NCBI GenBank assembly: GCA_947176715.1
Contig: CAMWRR010000126.1
Coordinates: 1-5,538 of the forward strand
Origin: an uncultured Rikenellaceae bacterium
GTDB taxonomy: Bacteria > Bacteroidota > Bacteroidia > Bacteroidales > Rikenellaceae
Reading direction: 5' to 3'
DNA length: 5,538 nt
Each line of letters begins with the position of its first letter. Position 1 is the first letter of the stretch. The notes under the pieces were generated by a model, which was not told the origin of the DNA, did no database searches, and was given only the letters and a program-made list of their open reading frames with translations. Both the position numbers and the translations under genes were made by a program. Of the stretch, positions 1-5,538 are shown in pieces.

Positions 1-15
1 AAATAATTCAACGCC

Positions 16-1323
16 ATGATAATACAACTTATCGTAGTCTTAGTCGCCATAATAGTGGGAGCCCGATTGGGCGGTATCGGCCTCGGTGTTCTCGGCGGGG
101 CGGGTCTGGCCGTGCTCGTCTTTCTGTTCGGATTAGAGCCCACCTCTCCGCCCATAGACGTCATGCTGATGATAGTGGCGGTTATAGCGGCGGCGGCGTG
201 TATGCAGGCGGCGGGCGGTCTTGACCTGATGGTGCGTCTTGCCGAGAAGATACTGCGTAGCAATCCCCAGCGCATAACCCTGTTGAGTCCGCTGGTTACC
301 TATACGTTTACATTTCTGGCCGGTACCGGTCATGTGGCCTACTCGGTGTTGCCTGTCATAGCCGAAGTCTCCGCCGAGACGGGCATACGCCCCGAGCGTC
401 CCATGTCGATAGCGGTGATAGCCTCTCAACAGGCCATCACAGCCAGCCCCATATCGGCGGCCACGGTGGCCCTGCTCAGCCTGTTGGCCGGCCACGGGTT
501 CGACATAACGCTCGGCGACATACTGATGATATCCATCCCCTGCACGTTGACAGGCGTGATTGTGGGTGCCCTCTGCTCGCTACGGGTGGGCAAGGAGCTC
601 AAGGACGATCCTGAGTATCTGCGCAGGGTCAAGGCCGGCGAGTTCGAGGGTGGCCGTAGCAGTGCGGGAGTCGTAGAGAACAAACGTGCGGCCGTTGTCT
701 CGGTGGCGCTCTTCCTCGCAGCTACCGTAGCCATAGTGCTCTTCGGCTCGTTGCCCGGGTTGAGACCGGTGTTCGACGGCGGGCCGTTATCCATGTCGTA
801 CGTTATAGAGATAGTGATGCTTGCGGCCGCCGCACTCATATTGATGGCCACGCGCACAGACGGCACTAAGGCGGTCAAAGGCTCGGTCTTCTCGGCCGGC
901 ATGCAGGCGGTGGTGGCCATATTCGGCATAGCGTGGATGGGCGATACGTTCATAGCCGGTAACATGGCCGAGATAAAAGGTGCCGTGGAGGAGACGGTGA
1001 CACGTATGCCTTGGTTGTTCGGGGTGGCCCTCTTCGTGATGTCGATACTGTTGTTCAGTCAGGCGGCCACCATACGCGCACTCTTGCCGCTCGGCATAGC
1101 CCTCGGCATATCTCCCTACATGCTCATAGCGCTATTTCCCGCCGTCAACGGCTACTTCTTCATACCTAACTATCCTACCGTGGTTGCCGCAATAAATTTC
1201 GACCGTACCGGTACCACACATATAGGCAAGTATGTACTCAACCACTCGTTCATGATGCCGGGACTGGTGGCTACCGTCACCTCCGTGGGGTTAGGCATAT
1301 TGTGCGTCAACCTTTTCTTCTAA
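16..1323 (+). CDS. dcuB: Anaerobic C4-dicarboxylate antiporter, DcuA/DcuB family (DcuB-like)
   Basis: Inner-membrane carrier that in this family exchanges fumarate, malate or aspartate for succinate during anaerobic growth. The 435 residues are close to the roughly 446 of E. coli DcuB, and most are in hydrophobic segments. As I recall the E. coli proteins, it is nearer DcuB than DcuA: GARLGGIGLGVLGG (15-28), PPIDVML (45-51), QAAGGLD (64-70), the DcuB-like GTGHVAY (103-109), ASPISAA (143-149), GGPLSM (255-260), GIAWMGD (304-310), and FDRTGTTHIGKYVLNHSF (395-412). The polar stretch at about 190-226 is the usual central loop. The start is secure: an in-frame TAA lies at 4-6 and the N-terminus aligns with the family. 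No Shine-Dalgarno sequence is visible, as is usual in Bacteroidota. Promoter and upstream neighbours (often asparaginase or aspartase in other genomes) lie outside the window. Family sure; DcuB rather than DcuA likely; substrate preference inferred. Confidence 0.95.
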   Translation: MIIQLIVVLVAIIVGARLGGIGLGVLGGAGLAVLVFLFGLEPTSPPIDVMLMIVAVIAAAACMQAAGGLDLMVRLAEKILRSNPQRITLLSPLVTYTFTFLAGTGHVAYSVLPVIAEVSAETGIRPERPMSIAVIASQQAITASPISAATVALLSLLAGHGFDITLGDILMISIPCTLTGVIVGALCSLRVGKELKDDPEYLRRVKAGEFEGGRSSAGVVENKRAAVVSVALFLAATVAIVLFGSLPGLRPVFDGGPLSMSYVIEIVMLAAAALILMATRTDGTKAVKGSVFSAGMQAVVAIFGIAWMGDTFIAGNMAEIKGAVEETVTRMPWLFGVALFVMSILLFSQAATIRALLPLGIALGISPYMLIALFPAVNGYFFIPNYPTVVAAINFDRTGTTHIGKYVLNHSFMMPGLVATVTSVGLGILCVNLFF

Positions 1324-1364
1324 GGGCCGAATATACAGGTGTTCCTCCGAGGCATCTATCCGTA

Positions 1365-1384
1365 TGGCAGGAAACGCTCTGCCG
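1365..1384. repeat. Small hairpin downstream of dcuB
   Basis: Arms 1366-1371 and 1378-1383 (GGCAGG and TCTGCC, including one G-T pair) enclose a 6-nt loop, and a further T-G pair at 1365/1384 extends the stem. It begins 42 bases after the dcuB stop. No T-run follows, so it is a possible 3'-end stabiliser of the dcuB message rather than a standard terminator. Its small size allows chance. Confidence 0.3.
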
Positions 1385-1470
1385 TGACGGTATAGGTCGT
1401 CCCGGACTGAAAACGACGGGGTCGGCAAAAGGCAACCGCTCCTTATAAGCGTAGCCGTACAGATTCTCAA

Positions 1471-1483
1471 GAGGCGGAGCCTC
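1471..1483. repeat. Perfect 5-bp G+C-rich hairpin
   Basis: GAGGC and GCCTC are separated by GGA in the middle of the gap between the convergent genes. It is symmetric enough to fold on either strand, but no T-run follows. Function unknown; a stem this short can occur by chance in G+C-rich DNA. Confidence 0.3.
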
Positions 1484-1587
1484 CGTTGGGGGCGTTTCCG
1501 ACCACCGCAAGGCTCTCTACATTGCACTTCGGAAAGATTGTCCCTCGGACCGAATCGGGCGTAATAGAGTAGTGTCCGATGGCTATT

Positions 1588-2256
1588 CTAATCCGATATC
1601 TGAAAATATACCGCTTTGACCAGAAATATGTCCGAGACGAGTTTGAGGGGCAGTACTCCCGGTTCGTATGCTTTGTTTCGGGAGTGCAGTTCGACTTTTC
1701 GGCTGTCTTTGTGGCTTCGTATCTCGCGCAACAGTCGTCGGCCGTCTTTGAGTACGATGACATATACCTGTCCGAACTCTATGAATGTCTGCCACTCCTC
1801 TATCTTACTCAGCAACACTATCGCTCCGGCCGGGAATGTCGGGGCCATGTTGTTTCCCGCCACTACCGCGGCCAAGTCGTTGGTGTCGGCGCACATGAAA
1901 GGGATGTACTTCTGTATGTACCCCAGCGACTCTTTGGGGGAGAGCATGCGTCCTACGGTGTCCATTCCGAAGACGGGAACCATGCGTACCTCTTTTCTGG
2001 CGGCCCTTATGCTGTCTGAGTTCTCGAACATGGCCCTTTTGGAGCGGAACATCTCCCCGACACCCTCGTCGAGCCAGTTTTCGTTTATCAACAGAGTCTC
2101 TATCAGCACCTGCTTGTTGCGGTCGGACAGATGAGAGTGGCCGTTCTCTATCATGGAGTAGGCGCTCTTCTTTATTCCGCATATCTCGCCCATCTTCTCC
2201 TGTGTGTAGCCTAACGTCTTGCGTAGCTCCTTCAGTCTTGCGTTAAGAGACATCAT
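1588..2256 (-). CDS. XRE-family transcriptional regulator with degenerate LexA/S24-like C-terminal domain
   Basis: Cytoplasmic DNA-binding regulator of 222 residues. Residues about 5-60 form an XRE/HTH_3 domain, with the helix-turn-helix around 16-39 (GYTQEKMGEICGIKKSAYS). NENWLDEGVGEMF (58-70) is a linker typical of Bacteroidota regulators of this kind. Residues about 93-215 resemble the S24/LexA fold. Active members have a GDSM-type motif with the catalytic Ser; here it reads GNNM (134-137), putting Asn136 at that place. The expected Lys in the strand after KDGRR is Arg177, and the Ala-Gly cleavage site appears as Val101-Gly102. The domain therefore probably serves dimerisation or ligand sensing and not self-cleavage. 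Two tandem ATG codons begin the frame (2251-2256); either could be used, preceded by an A-rich leader. The gene has its own promoter behind the protease terminator and may repress itself. The target genes are unknown. Confidence 0.9.
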   Translation of the reverse strand: MMSLNARLKELRKTLGYTQEKMGEICGIKKSAYSMIENGHSHLSDRNKQVLIETLLINENWLDEGVGEMFRSKRAMFENSDSIRAARKEVRMVPVFGMDTVGRMLSPKESLGYIQKYIPFMCADTNDLAAVVAGNNMAPTFPAGAIVLLSKIEEWQTFIEFGQVYVIVLKDGRRLLREIRSHKDSRKVELHSRNKAYEPGVLPLKLVSDIFLVKAVYFQISD

Positions 2257-2285
2257 ATTCTGTTTTTAGTTAAACGAGACGTGTC

Positions 2286-2302
2286 GGTTGTTAATCTCAA
2301 CC
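2286..2302. promoter_or_regulatory. Candidate operator at the regulator's start site (GGTTG-N7-CAACC)
   Basis: A perfect inverted repeat with 5-bp arms and a 7-bp spacer (17 bp in all) starts six bases beyond the -7 element, over the expected transcription start. This is where a dimeric XRE repressor could block its own promoter. One arm lies in a GTCGGTT heptamer (2283-2289) that recurs in direct orientation at 2324-2330, 41 bp away, about four helical turns. The symmetry is seen in the sequence; binding by the adjacent regulator is inference. Confidence 0.4.
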
Positions 2303-2307
2303 ATCCG

Positions 2308-2338
2308 TAAAGATATGAATTAGGTCGGTTAAATCAAA
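2308..2338 (-). promoter_or_regulatory. Bacteroidota-type sigma-ABfr promoter for the XRE regulator
   Basis: On the minus strand, TTTG (2338-2335) is followed after exactly 19 bp by TATCTTTA (2315-2308). This matches five of the six fixed positions of the Bacteroides -7 consensus TAnnTTTG, and the spacing is within the usual 19-21. Transcription should begin near 2301, giving a leader of about 45 nt before the tandem ATG. No other pair this good is seen upstream of the gene. Confidence 0.75.
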
Positions 2339-2346
2339 ATTTAAAC
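2327..2346. repeat. Imperfect A+T-rich inverted repeat centred on the -33 element
   Basis: GGTTAAAT (2327-2334) and ATTTAAAC (2339-2346) match at 7 of 8 pairs when one is reversed and complemented. The 4-bp spacer is exactly the TTTG -33 element read on the other strand. It could be a second regulator site, but the A+T-rich composition makes chance symmetry fairly likely. Confidence 0.25.
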
Positions 2347-2347
2347 G

Positions 2348-2393
2348 AAAAAATACAATAACCGCCGACGATAACTGATACTATCGTCGGCGG
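2348..2393 (-). terminator. Strong intrinsic terminator of the S41 protease operon
   Basis: Read on the minus strand, a perfect 12-bp stem (CCGCCGACGATA at 2393-2382 and TATCGTCGGCGG at 2373-2362) with an 8-nt loop is followed by the T-rich tail TTATTGTATTTTTT (2361-2348). It begins 31 bases after the protease stop codon. It separates this operon from the downstream regulator, whose promoter starts just beyond the tail. Confidence 0.88.
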
Positions 2394-2423
2394 CATGTGT
2401 GCGGGGTCTCTACCGAGAGGGTG

Positions 2424-4079
2424 TTAATGCAACAAGGAGTCGAGCTTCTGCCTGTCGCCTGCCAACGCGGCCGCCTCGTCTATGTGCGGGTCGTTGGCTA
2501 CGGCGCGTTGCGAACGGCCCCATGCGTAGGCATAGTCGGCCGTGATGGCGCTCTCGAGGTATTCGAGAATCTCCTCTTTGTATAGGGCGAGGTCTCTCTT
2601 CTTGTCGGCCTTTACTACAGCCTCTATCTGTTCTATCATGGGGGCGAGCTTGTCCGAATAGTCCTCTTTCCGGGCTATTGATTTGAGCTTGTTGAGCTCT
2701 ATCTGTGTGGCCGAGGTGTATTCCAGCTCCTTACCCTCTATGAAGCGACAGAAGTCGGCATATTCGTCGTCGCTCATGCGGAATGCGAGCGGGTCGAAGT
2801 CGATGTCTCGATGTTTGTTGTAATATTTTACGGCATAGTCGTCTATGTAACCGTACGCAACCAGAGCGGTGGCGAACTTACCGGCATATTCGGGTTTTAC
2901 GGCTATGTCGGGGGTTATGCCGCCGCCGTCGCGGACGATGCGTCCCGCCGCCGTTCTGAACTCCCTCATGAGCGAGTCTGGGATGTTGCCGACGCTACCG
3001 TCTTCGTTGCGGTGGCTGTAATCGACGGCCTGTATGCAACGGCCGCTGGGGATGTAATACTTGGCCGTAGTGATCTTCATATAGGAGCCGTAACCCACGC
3101 TCATGGTGCTCTGCACCAGTCCTTTGCCGAACGTGCGTGTGCCGTACACGACGGCGCGGTCGAGGTCTTGCAACGCTCCGGCCACTATCTCGCTCGACGA
3201 TGCCGACGCACTGTTGACCATAACCACCAAGGGCAGGTCGGTATCTATGGGTTCGTTGGTGGTTTTGTAGAGGGCATTTTCGGCCTCCACGCGCCCTTTT
3301 ATCGACACCACCTCGGTACCTTTGGGCACGAACAGACCGGTGAGGGCCACAGCCTCGTCGAGCAGTCCGCCGCCGTTACCGCGCAGGTCGAGTATCAGCC
3401 CTTTCAGGCGTCCGCTCCTCTTCATGTCGGCGATATAGCGTCGTACGTCGGCGGCGCAACCGTCGGAGAAGCTGTCCAACGATACGTAGCCTATGGAGTC
3501 GTTAACGAATCCGGCGTACGATACGGCCGGTATCTTGATGCGCTCGCGTTTTATCTCTACGTCGCGTTCCGATCCTGTGGCGCCGTCGCGCACCGTCATC
3601 ACGAACGACGAGCCCGGCACCCCTTTCATGCGGGCGCTCACAGTATCGACCTTTATACCTTTCATCGACACGCCGTCTATGGCTACGATAAGGTCGCCGG
3701 GGCGCAGACCGGCTCTGTCGGCGGGCGAGTCGCGGTAGGGTTCCGATATGCGTATGTAATCGGTGTCGCTGTCCTTGCGCACCAACGAGCCTACGCCGCC
3801 GTATTGTCCCGTGGTGTGTACGCGGAACTCCTTCATCTCCTCCTCGTTGAAGTATTCGGTATAGGGGTCGAGCGAGGAGAGCATCTTTTCGGCGGCGGCC
3901 TCTATCAGCTTGCGGTTGTCTACCGAGTCGACGTATTGGGTGTTGACTCCACGATAGACGTTGAAGAATATCTCTATGTTCTTGCCCGCATCGAAGTCGG
4001 CGCGACGGGTGTTCTGCCCGAACGCTGCGGTAGCCGCGGCGAGCAATACCAGCGAAAGGATATGTCCGGTCGTTCTCAT
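2424..4079 (-). CDS. Secreted S41 family C-terminal processing peptidase (CtpA/Prc-like)
   Basis: Envelope serine protease of 551 residues that in this family trims or degrades proteins by recognising their C-termini. Residues 1-21 look like a signal peptide (hydrophobic core ILSLVLLAAATAA, likely cleavage after Gly21). A helical N-terminal segment (about 30-85) is followed by a PDZ domain (about 92-175, with GLRPGDLIVAIDG at 124-136) and the S41 core (about 190-395, with DLRGNGGG at 231-238). The catalytic set is visible: Ser294 in SASASSSEIVAGALQD, Lys319 in TFGKG, and Gln323. The usual second Ala of SASASE is Ser295 here. A charged C-terminal extension (about 400-551) follows, as I recall being common in Bacteroidota members. 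The start overlaps the stop of the upstream membrane-protein gene (TAATG), suggesting coupled translation. The gene ends before a strong terminator. Substrate unknown. Confidence 0.95.
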   Translation of the reverse strand: MRTTGHILSLVLLAAATAAFGQNTRRADFDAGKNIEIFFNVYRGVNTQYVDSVDNRKLIEAAAEKMLSSLDPYTEYFNEEEMKEFRVHTTGQYGGVGSLVRKDSDTDYIRISEPYRDSPADRAGLRPGDLIVAIDGVSMKGIKVDTVSARMKGVPGSSFVMTVRDGATGSERDVEIKRERIKIPAVSYAGFVNDSIGYVSLDSFSDGCAADVRRYIADMKRSGRLKGLILDLRGNGGGLLDEAVALTGLFVPKGTEVVSIKGRVEAENALYKTTNEPIDTDLPLVVMVNSASASSSEIVAGALQDLDRAVVYGTRTFGKGLVQSTMSVGYGSYMKITTAKYYIPSGRCIQAVDYSHRNEDGSVGNIPDSLMREFRTAAGRIVRDGGGITPDIAVKPEYAGKFATALVAYGYIDDYAVKYYNKHRDIDFDPLAFRMSDDEYADFCRFIEGKELEYTSATQIELNKLKSIARKEDYSDKLAPMIEQIEAVVKADKKRDLALYKEEILEYLESAITADYAYAWGRSQRAVANDPHIDEAAALAGDRQKLDSLLH

Positions 4080-4534
4080 TACAGTTGTTCGTTTTCTATC
4101 CTCATGGCCAGTACCGTAACGGCTGTGCGGTTGCCGTCGATCACTATAGGGTTGAAGCTGGCGTCGACAGTGACGGTGTCGTTATAAAGCATTCGCAGAC
4201 GTGTGAATGCCTTTACGGGGCGGTATTGGCGTACGGCACCCGTCTCCTTTACGAGCACATAGCCCGAGGCGGCCATTACCTTGTCTACGGAGCTAAGGTC
4301 GCCGCCCGTGCGCAGACGCACGCTCTTCTTGACAAATCCGAAAAACGGGTAGGCTATAGATATGACCACGGCGAGGCATATCAGCATATATCCGCTCGTG
4401 GAGGTCAGGAACAGCCCTAACTGCGACGGTTGCACGCGTGTCTGGTTCATAGCCGCCAATATCAGGTATATCACCGCGAAAAGGATGACGAGATATACGA
4501 AATAGCTTACCGATTTCTTTAAAAAGTTGTTCAT
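4079..4534 (-). CDS. Small two-helix membrane protein of unknown function, upstream of the S41 protease
   Basis: I do not recognise a family for this 151-residue protein. Two hydrophobic segments (about 8-28 and 44-66) form a short hairpin joined by a polar loop with NQTRVQPSQ. A basic cluster after helix 2 (KKSVRLR, 69-75) suggests that the soluble C-terminal domain of about 80 residues is cytoplasmic. That domain (GGDLSSVDKVMAASGYVLV, then VRQYRPVKAFTRLRM, then VTVDASFNPIVIDG) looks like an alpha/beta fold. I chose the ATG at 4534 and not the longer frame from 4633, because the longer one would run into the divergent comF gene, its extra 33 residues look non-coding, and 4534 has an A-rich leader. 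The stop overlaps the protease start by one base, so the two are probably co-translated. It may help place or regulate the protease; this is inference. Confidence 0.82.
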   Translation of the reverse strand: MNNFLKKSVSYFVYLVILFAVIYLILAAMNQTRVQPSQLGLFLTSTSGYMLICLAVVISIAYPFFGFVKKSVRLRTGGDLSSVDKVMAASGYVLVKETGAVRQYRPVKAFTRLRMLYNDTVTVDASFNPIVIDGNRTAVTVLAMRIENEQL

Positions 4535-4612
4535 GTGTATGTTTTGTTTTAACTTTATCCCTATTCGATTATAACCGTTGCAATCTGTTTTTATTGTTAT
4601 CGTACCGCCTTT
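4535..4612. promoter_or_regulatory. Divergent promoter region between comF and the membrane-protein/protease operon
   Basis: This 78-bp A+T-rich gap lies between two divergent starts, so it should hold promoters for both directions. The best partial matches are weak. On the plus strand, TATTGTTA (4592-4599) fits four of six fixed -7 positions but has no TTTG at the proper distance. On the minus strand, TAAAGTTA fits four of six. No exact boxes can be assigned. Neither start has a Shine-Dalgarno sequence. The minus-strand leader is A-rich. Confidence 0.5.
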
Positions 4613-5335
4613 ATGAGGACATTGTATCGACATATCGCAGAGTTGGTTCGTGGGATAAAGGTACTCTTTTTTCCCGAATTATGTCTGGTGTGCGGCAGAA
4701 AACTATCCGACGGCGAGAGGGTGATGTGTACCCGGTGTCGCGTGACGATGCCTCTGACCATACGGTCTGCGGACGACCTGTATAGACGTTTCGACAACCA
4801 TTTCGAGCCGGTGTGTGCGGTGTCGTTCTTCAATTATGTGCACGGCTCGGCCCATTCGCGTATAGTGCTCGGCATTAAGTTTCACGGTCAGCGTCGCGCC
4901 GCCGTGGAGATGGGGCGGTGGTTCGGGCGGCGGTTGCGTGAGGAGGGATCGCCCGTATGCTCGGCCGACATGTTGGTGCCTCTGCCACTTAGTCGAGGAC
5001 GCGCCTTAGAGAGGGGGTTCAACCAGTCGGAGCTGATAGCCCGCGGGATAGGCATGGAGACGGGGGTGCCGGTGGAGACACGGGCGGTGGCGAGGGTGCG
5101 TTACAGCGACCCGCAATCGTTGCAGCGATCGCGTACAGACCGTTTCAGGAATGTGACCGGGGTTTTCGCCGTGACCCGTCCGGAGCTGTTGGCAGGGAGG
5201 CATATAGTAATAGTGGACGATGTGGTCACGACCGGATCGACCGTAACCTCGTGCGCTACGGCCATACTCGAAGCCGTACCCGACTGTCGCATAAGCGTGG
5301 CCGCCCTCTCGGCGGTATCGTCGATAAGGGGATGA
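4613..5335 (+). CDS. comF: ComF family phosphoribosyltransferase-like protein
   Basis: Cytoplasmic protein of 240 residues, the usual ComF length. An N-terminal zinc-ribbon-like motif carries four cysteines (Cys24 and Cys27, then Cys39 and Cys42). The type I phosphoribosyltransferase part includes LVPLPLSRGRALERGFNQSE (121-140, with the ComF signature RGFNQ at 134-138). The segment SDPQSLQRSRTDRFRN (165-180) replaces the more usual T..Q form with S.PQ. The PRPP-binding loop is IVIVDDVVTTGST (198-210), with both Asp residues intact. ComF is needed for natural DNA uptake in Bacillus and Haemophilus; in Bacteroidota it is widespread and its role is less clear. The start at 4613 lies just upstream of the conserved cysteines. 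The gene is divergent from the protease operon. No clear terminator follows. Family sure, exact role unproven. Confidence 0.94.
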   Translation: MRTLYRHIAELVRGIKVLFFPELCLVCGRKLSDGERVMCTRCRVTMPLTIRSADDLYRRFDNHFEPVCAVSFFNYVHGSAHSRIVLGIKFHGQRRAAVEMGRWFGRRLREEGSPVCSADMLVPLPLSRGRALERGFNQSELIARGIGMETGVPVETRAVARVRYSDPQSLQRSRTDRFRNVTGVFAVTRPELLAGRHIVIVDDVVTTGSTVTSCATAILEAVPDCRISVAALSAVSSIRG

Positions 5336-5538
5336 TATTGCTTTTGATAGGGGTCTGATTTTTTACCGGCAGGAGCCGATCGACACAGTAAATTAGGGCG
5401 TTTGGCAGGTGTGTATGGTAGAGGGTGGTCAAACACAATTCCGCCCCATCCGGTCCGAGGCACGAGGGCCGTAGGCCTTTCCGCTTGGCGGACCCGGAGT
5501 GTAACGCAGGGGCCGAGCGGGCCGCACCTCGCGGTGGG
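5336..5538. other. Gene-free region after comF, right edge of the window
   Basis: No credible gene starts here on either strand; minus-strand frames continue into comF as shadows and match no family I know. A T6 run (5359-5364) comes before, not after, the small CGGC-AGGA-GCCG hairpin (5367-5378), so neither strand has a normal terminator for comF. The last 80 bases are very G+C-rich and contain adjacent short hairpins. The region could be a non-coding repeat or the far untranslated part of a gene beyond the window. Confidence 0.55.
5465..5492. repeat. Two adjacent short G+C-rich hairpins
   Basis: AGGGCC-GTA-GGCCTT (5465-5479, six pairs including one G-T) is followed immediately by TCCGC-TTG-GCGGA (5480-5492, five pairs). 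Both have 3-nt loops. Their tandem arrangement is somewhat like a REP-type extragenic palindrome, but no second copy is seen in this window, so this is only a suggestion. Confidence 0.35.

Larger units (their letters stand above)
1324..1587. other. Gene-free gap between convergent genes, with short hairpins
   Basis: This 264-bp gap lies between the 3' ends of dcuB and the minus-strand regulator. Open frames across it (for example minus strand 1307-1510 and 1291-1527) have compositions unlike the real genes, overlap the dcuB end, and match no family I know. It contains a perfect GAGGC-GGA-GCCTC hairpin (1471-1483), a GGCAGG/TCTGCC hairpin with one G-T pair (1366-1383), and a complementary pair GGAAACGC (1370-1377) and GCGTTTCC (1492-1499). 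None is followed by a T-run on either strand, so I cannot assign an intrinsic terminator to either flanking gene. It could be a decayed gene, a dispersed non-coding repeat, or a structured 3' untranslated region. No tRNA or known RNA is recognised. Confidence 0.6.

Noticed and set aside
426..965. 179-codon minus-strand frame inside dcuB
   Set aside because: Shadow of a strongly conserved transporter gene; its composition is unlike a real protein here.
1291..1527. Minus-strand frames of 67 and 78 codons in the gap after dcuB
   Set aside because: They overlap the dcuB 3' end, are rich in Arg and Pro without any motif, and lack a promoter or leader like those of the real genes.
1579..2134. Plus-strand frames (1579-2019, 1616-2134) opposite the XRE regulator
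   Set aside because: They lie over an unmistakable HTH/S24 gene and have no family features.
2811..4187. 458-codon open frame on the plus strand, opposite the S41 protease
   Set aside because: It is antisense to a clear protease with intact catalytic residues, has no recognisable domain, and is explained by codon bias in G+C-rich DNA.
5359..5378. T6 run plus CGGC-AGGA-GCCG hairpin as a comF terminator
   Set aside because: The T-run precedes the hairpin on the plus strand and would be an A-run on the minus strand, so the order is wrong for an intrinsic terminator.
1543..5460. Shared 10-mer CGGTCCGAGG (5451-5460) and its reverse complement (1543-1552) as evidence that both gene-free regions are one repeat
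   Set aside because: Many 10-base matches are expected by chance in a window of this size, and the match does not extend convincingly.
5101..5463. 120-codon minus-strand frame after and into comF
   Set aside because: It covers the conserved PRPP loop of comF in antisense, begins at a GTG, and has no recognisable domain.

Overview
The window looks like an ordinary chromosomal segment of a G+C-rich member of the Bacteroidota, most likely Bacteroidales. The evidence is a TTTG-N19-TAnnTTTG-type promoter, the absence of Shine-Dalgarno sequences with A-rich leaders before two of the starts, a Bacteroidota-style XRE/S24 regulator, and an S41 protease with a long C-terminal extension. Genus cannot be fixed from sequence alone. 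Isoleucine is encoded mostly by ATA (44 of 51 Ile codons in the two plus-strand genes), which is odd for G+C-rich DNA and may help place the genome.

Layout. On the plus strand, a complete DcuB-type C4-dicarboxylate transporter gene (16-1323) opens the window. A gene-free, hairpin-containing gap of 264 bp follows. On the minus strand comes a 222-residue helix-turn-helix regulator with a LexA/S24-like C-terminal domain (1588-2256) that appears to have lost its Ser-Lys catalytic pair and its Ala-Gly cleavage site. Its promoter, a possible operator at the start site, and the strong terminator of the next operon are packed into 2257-2423. Upstream on the same strand is a two-gene operon: a small two-helix membrane protein of unknown function (4079-4534) overlapping by one base (TAATG) a secreted S41 C-terminal processing protease (2424-4079). 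A 78-bp divergent promoter region separates this operon from a plus-strand comF-family phosphoribosyltransferase gene (4613-5335). The last 203 bp hold no convincing gene but contain several short G+C-rich hairpins.

How the genes work together. DcuB is an inner-membrane antiporter of anaerobic fumarate/succinate metabolism. The S41 protease acts in the cell envelope, probably with its coupled small membrane protein. ComF is linked by family to DNA uptake. The regulator probably controls its own promoter. Nothing joins all five into one pathway, and I see no mobile element, CRISPR array, RNA gene or new defence-like system. The most distinctive points are the degenerate S24 domain, the promoter/operator arrangement of that gene, the unknown membrane protein coupled to the protease, and the ATA bias.
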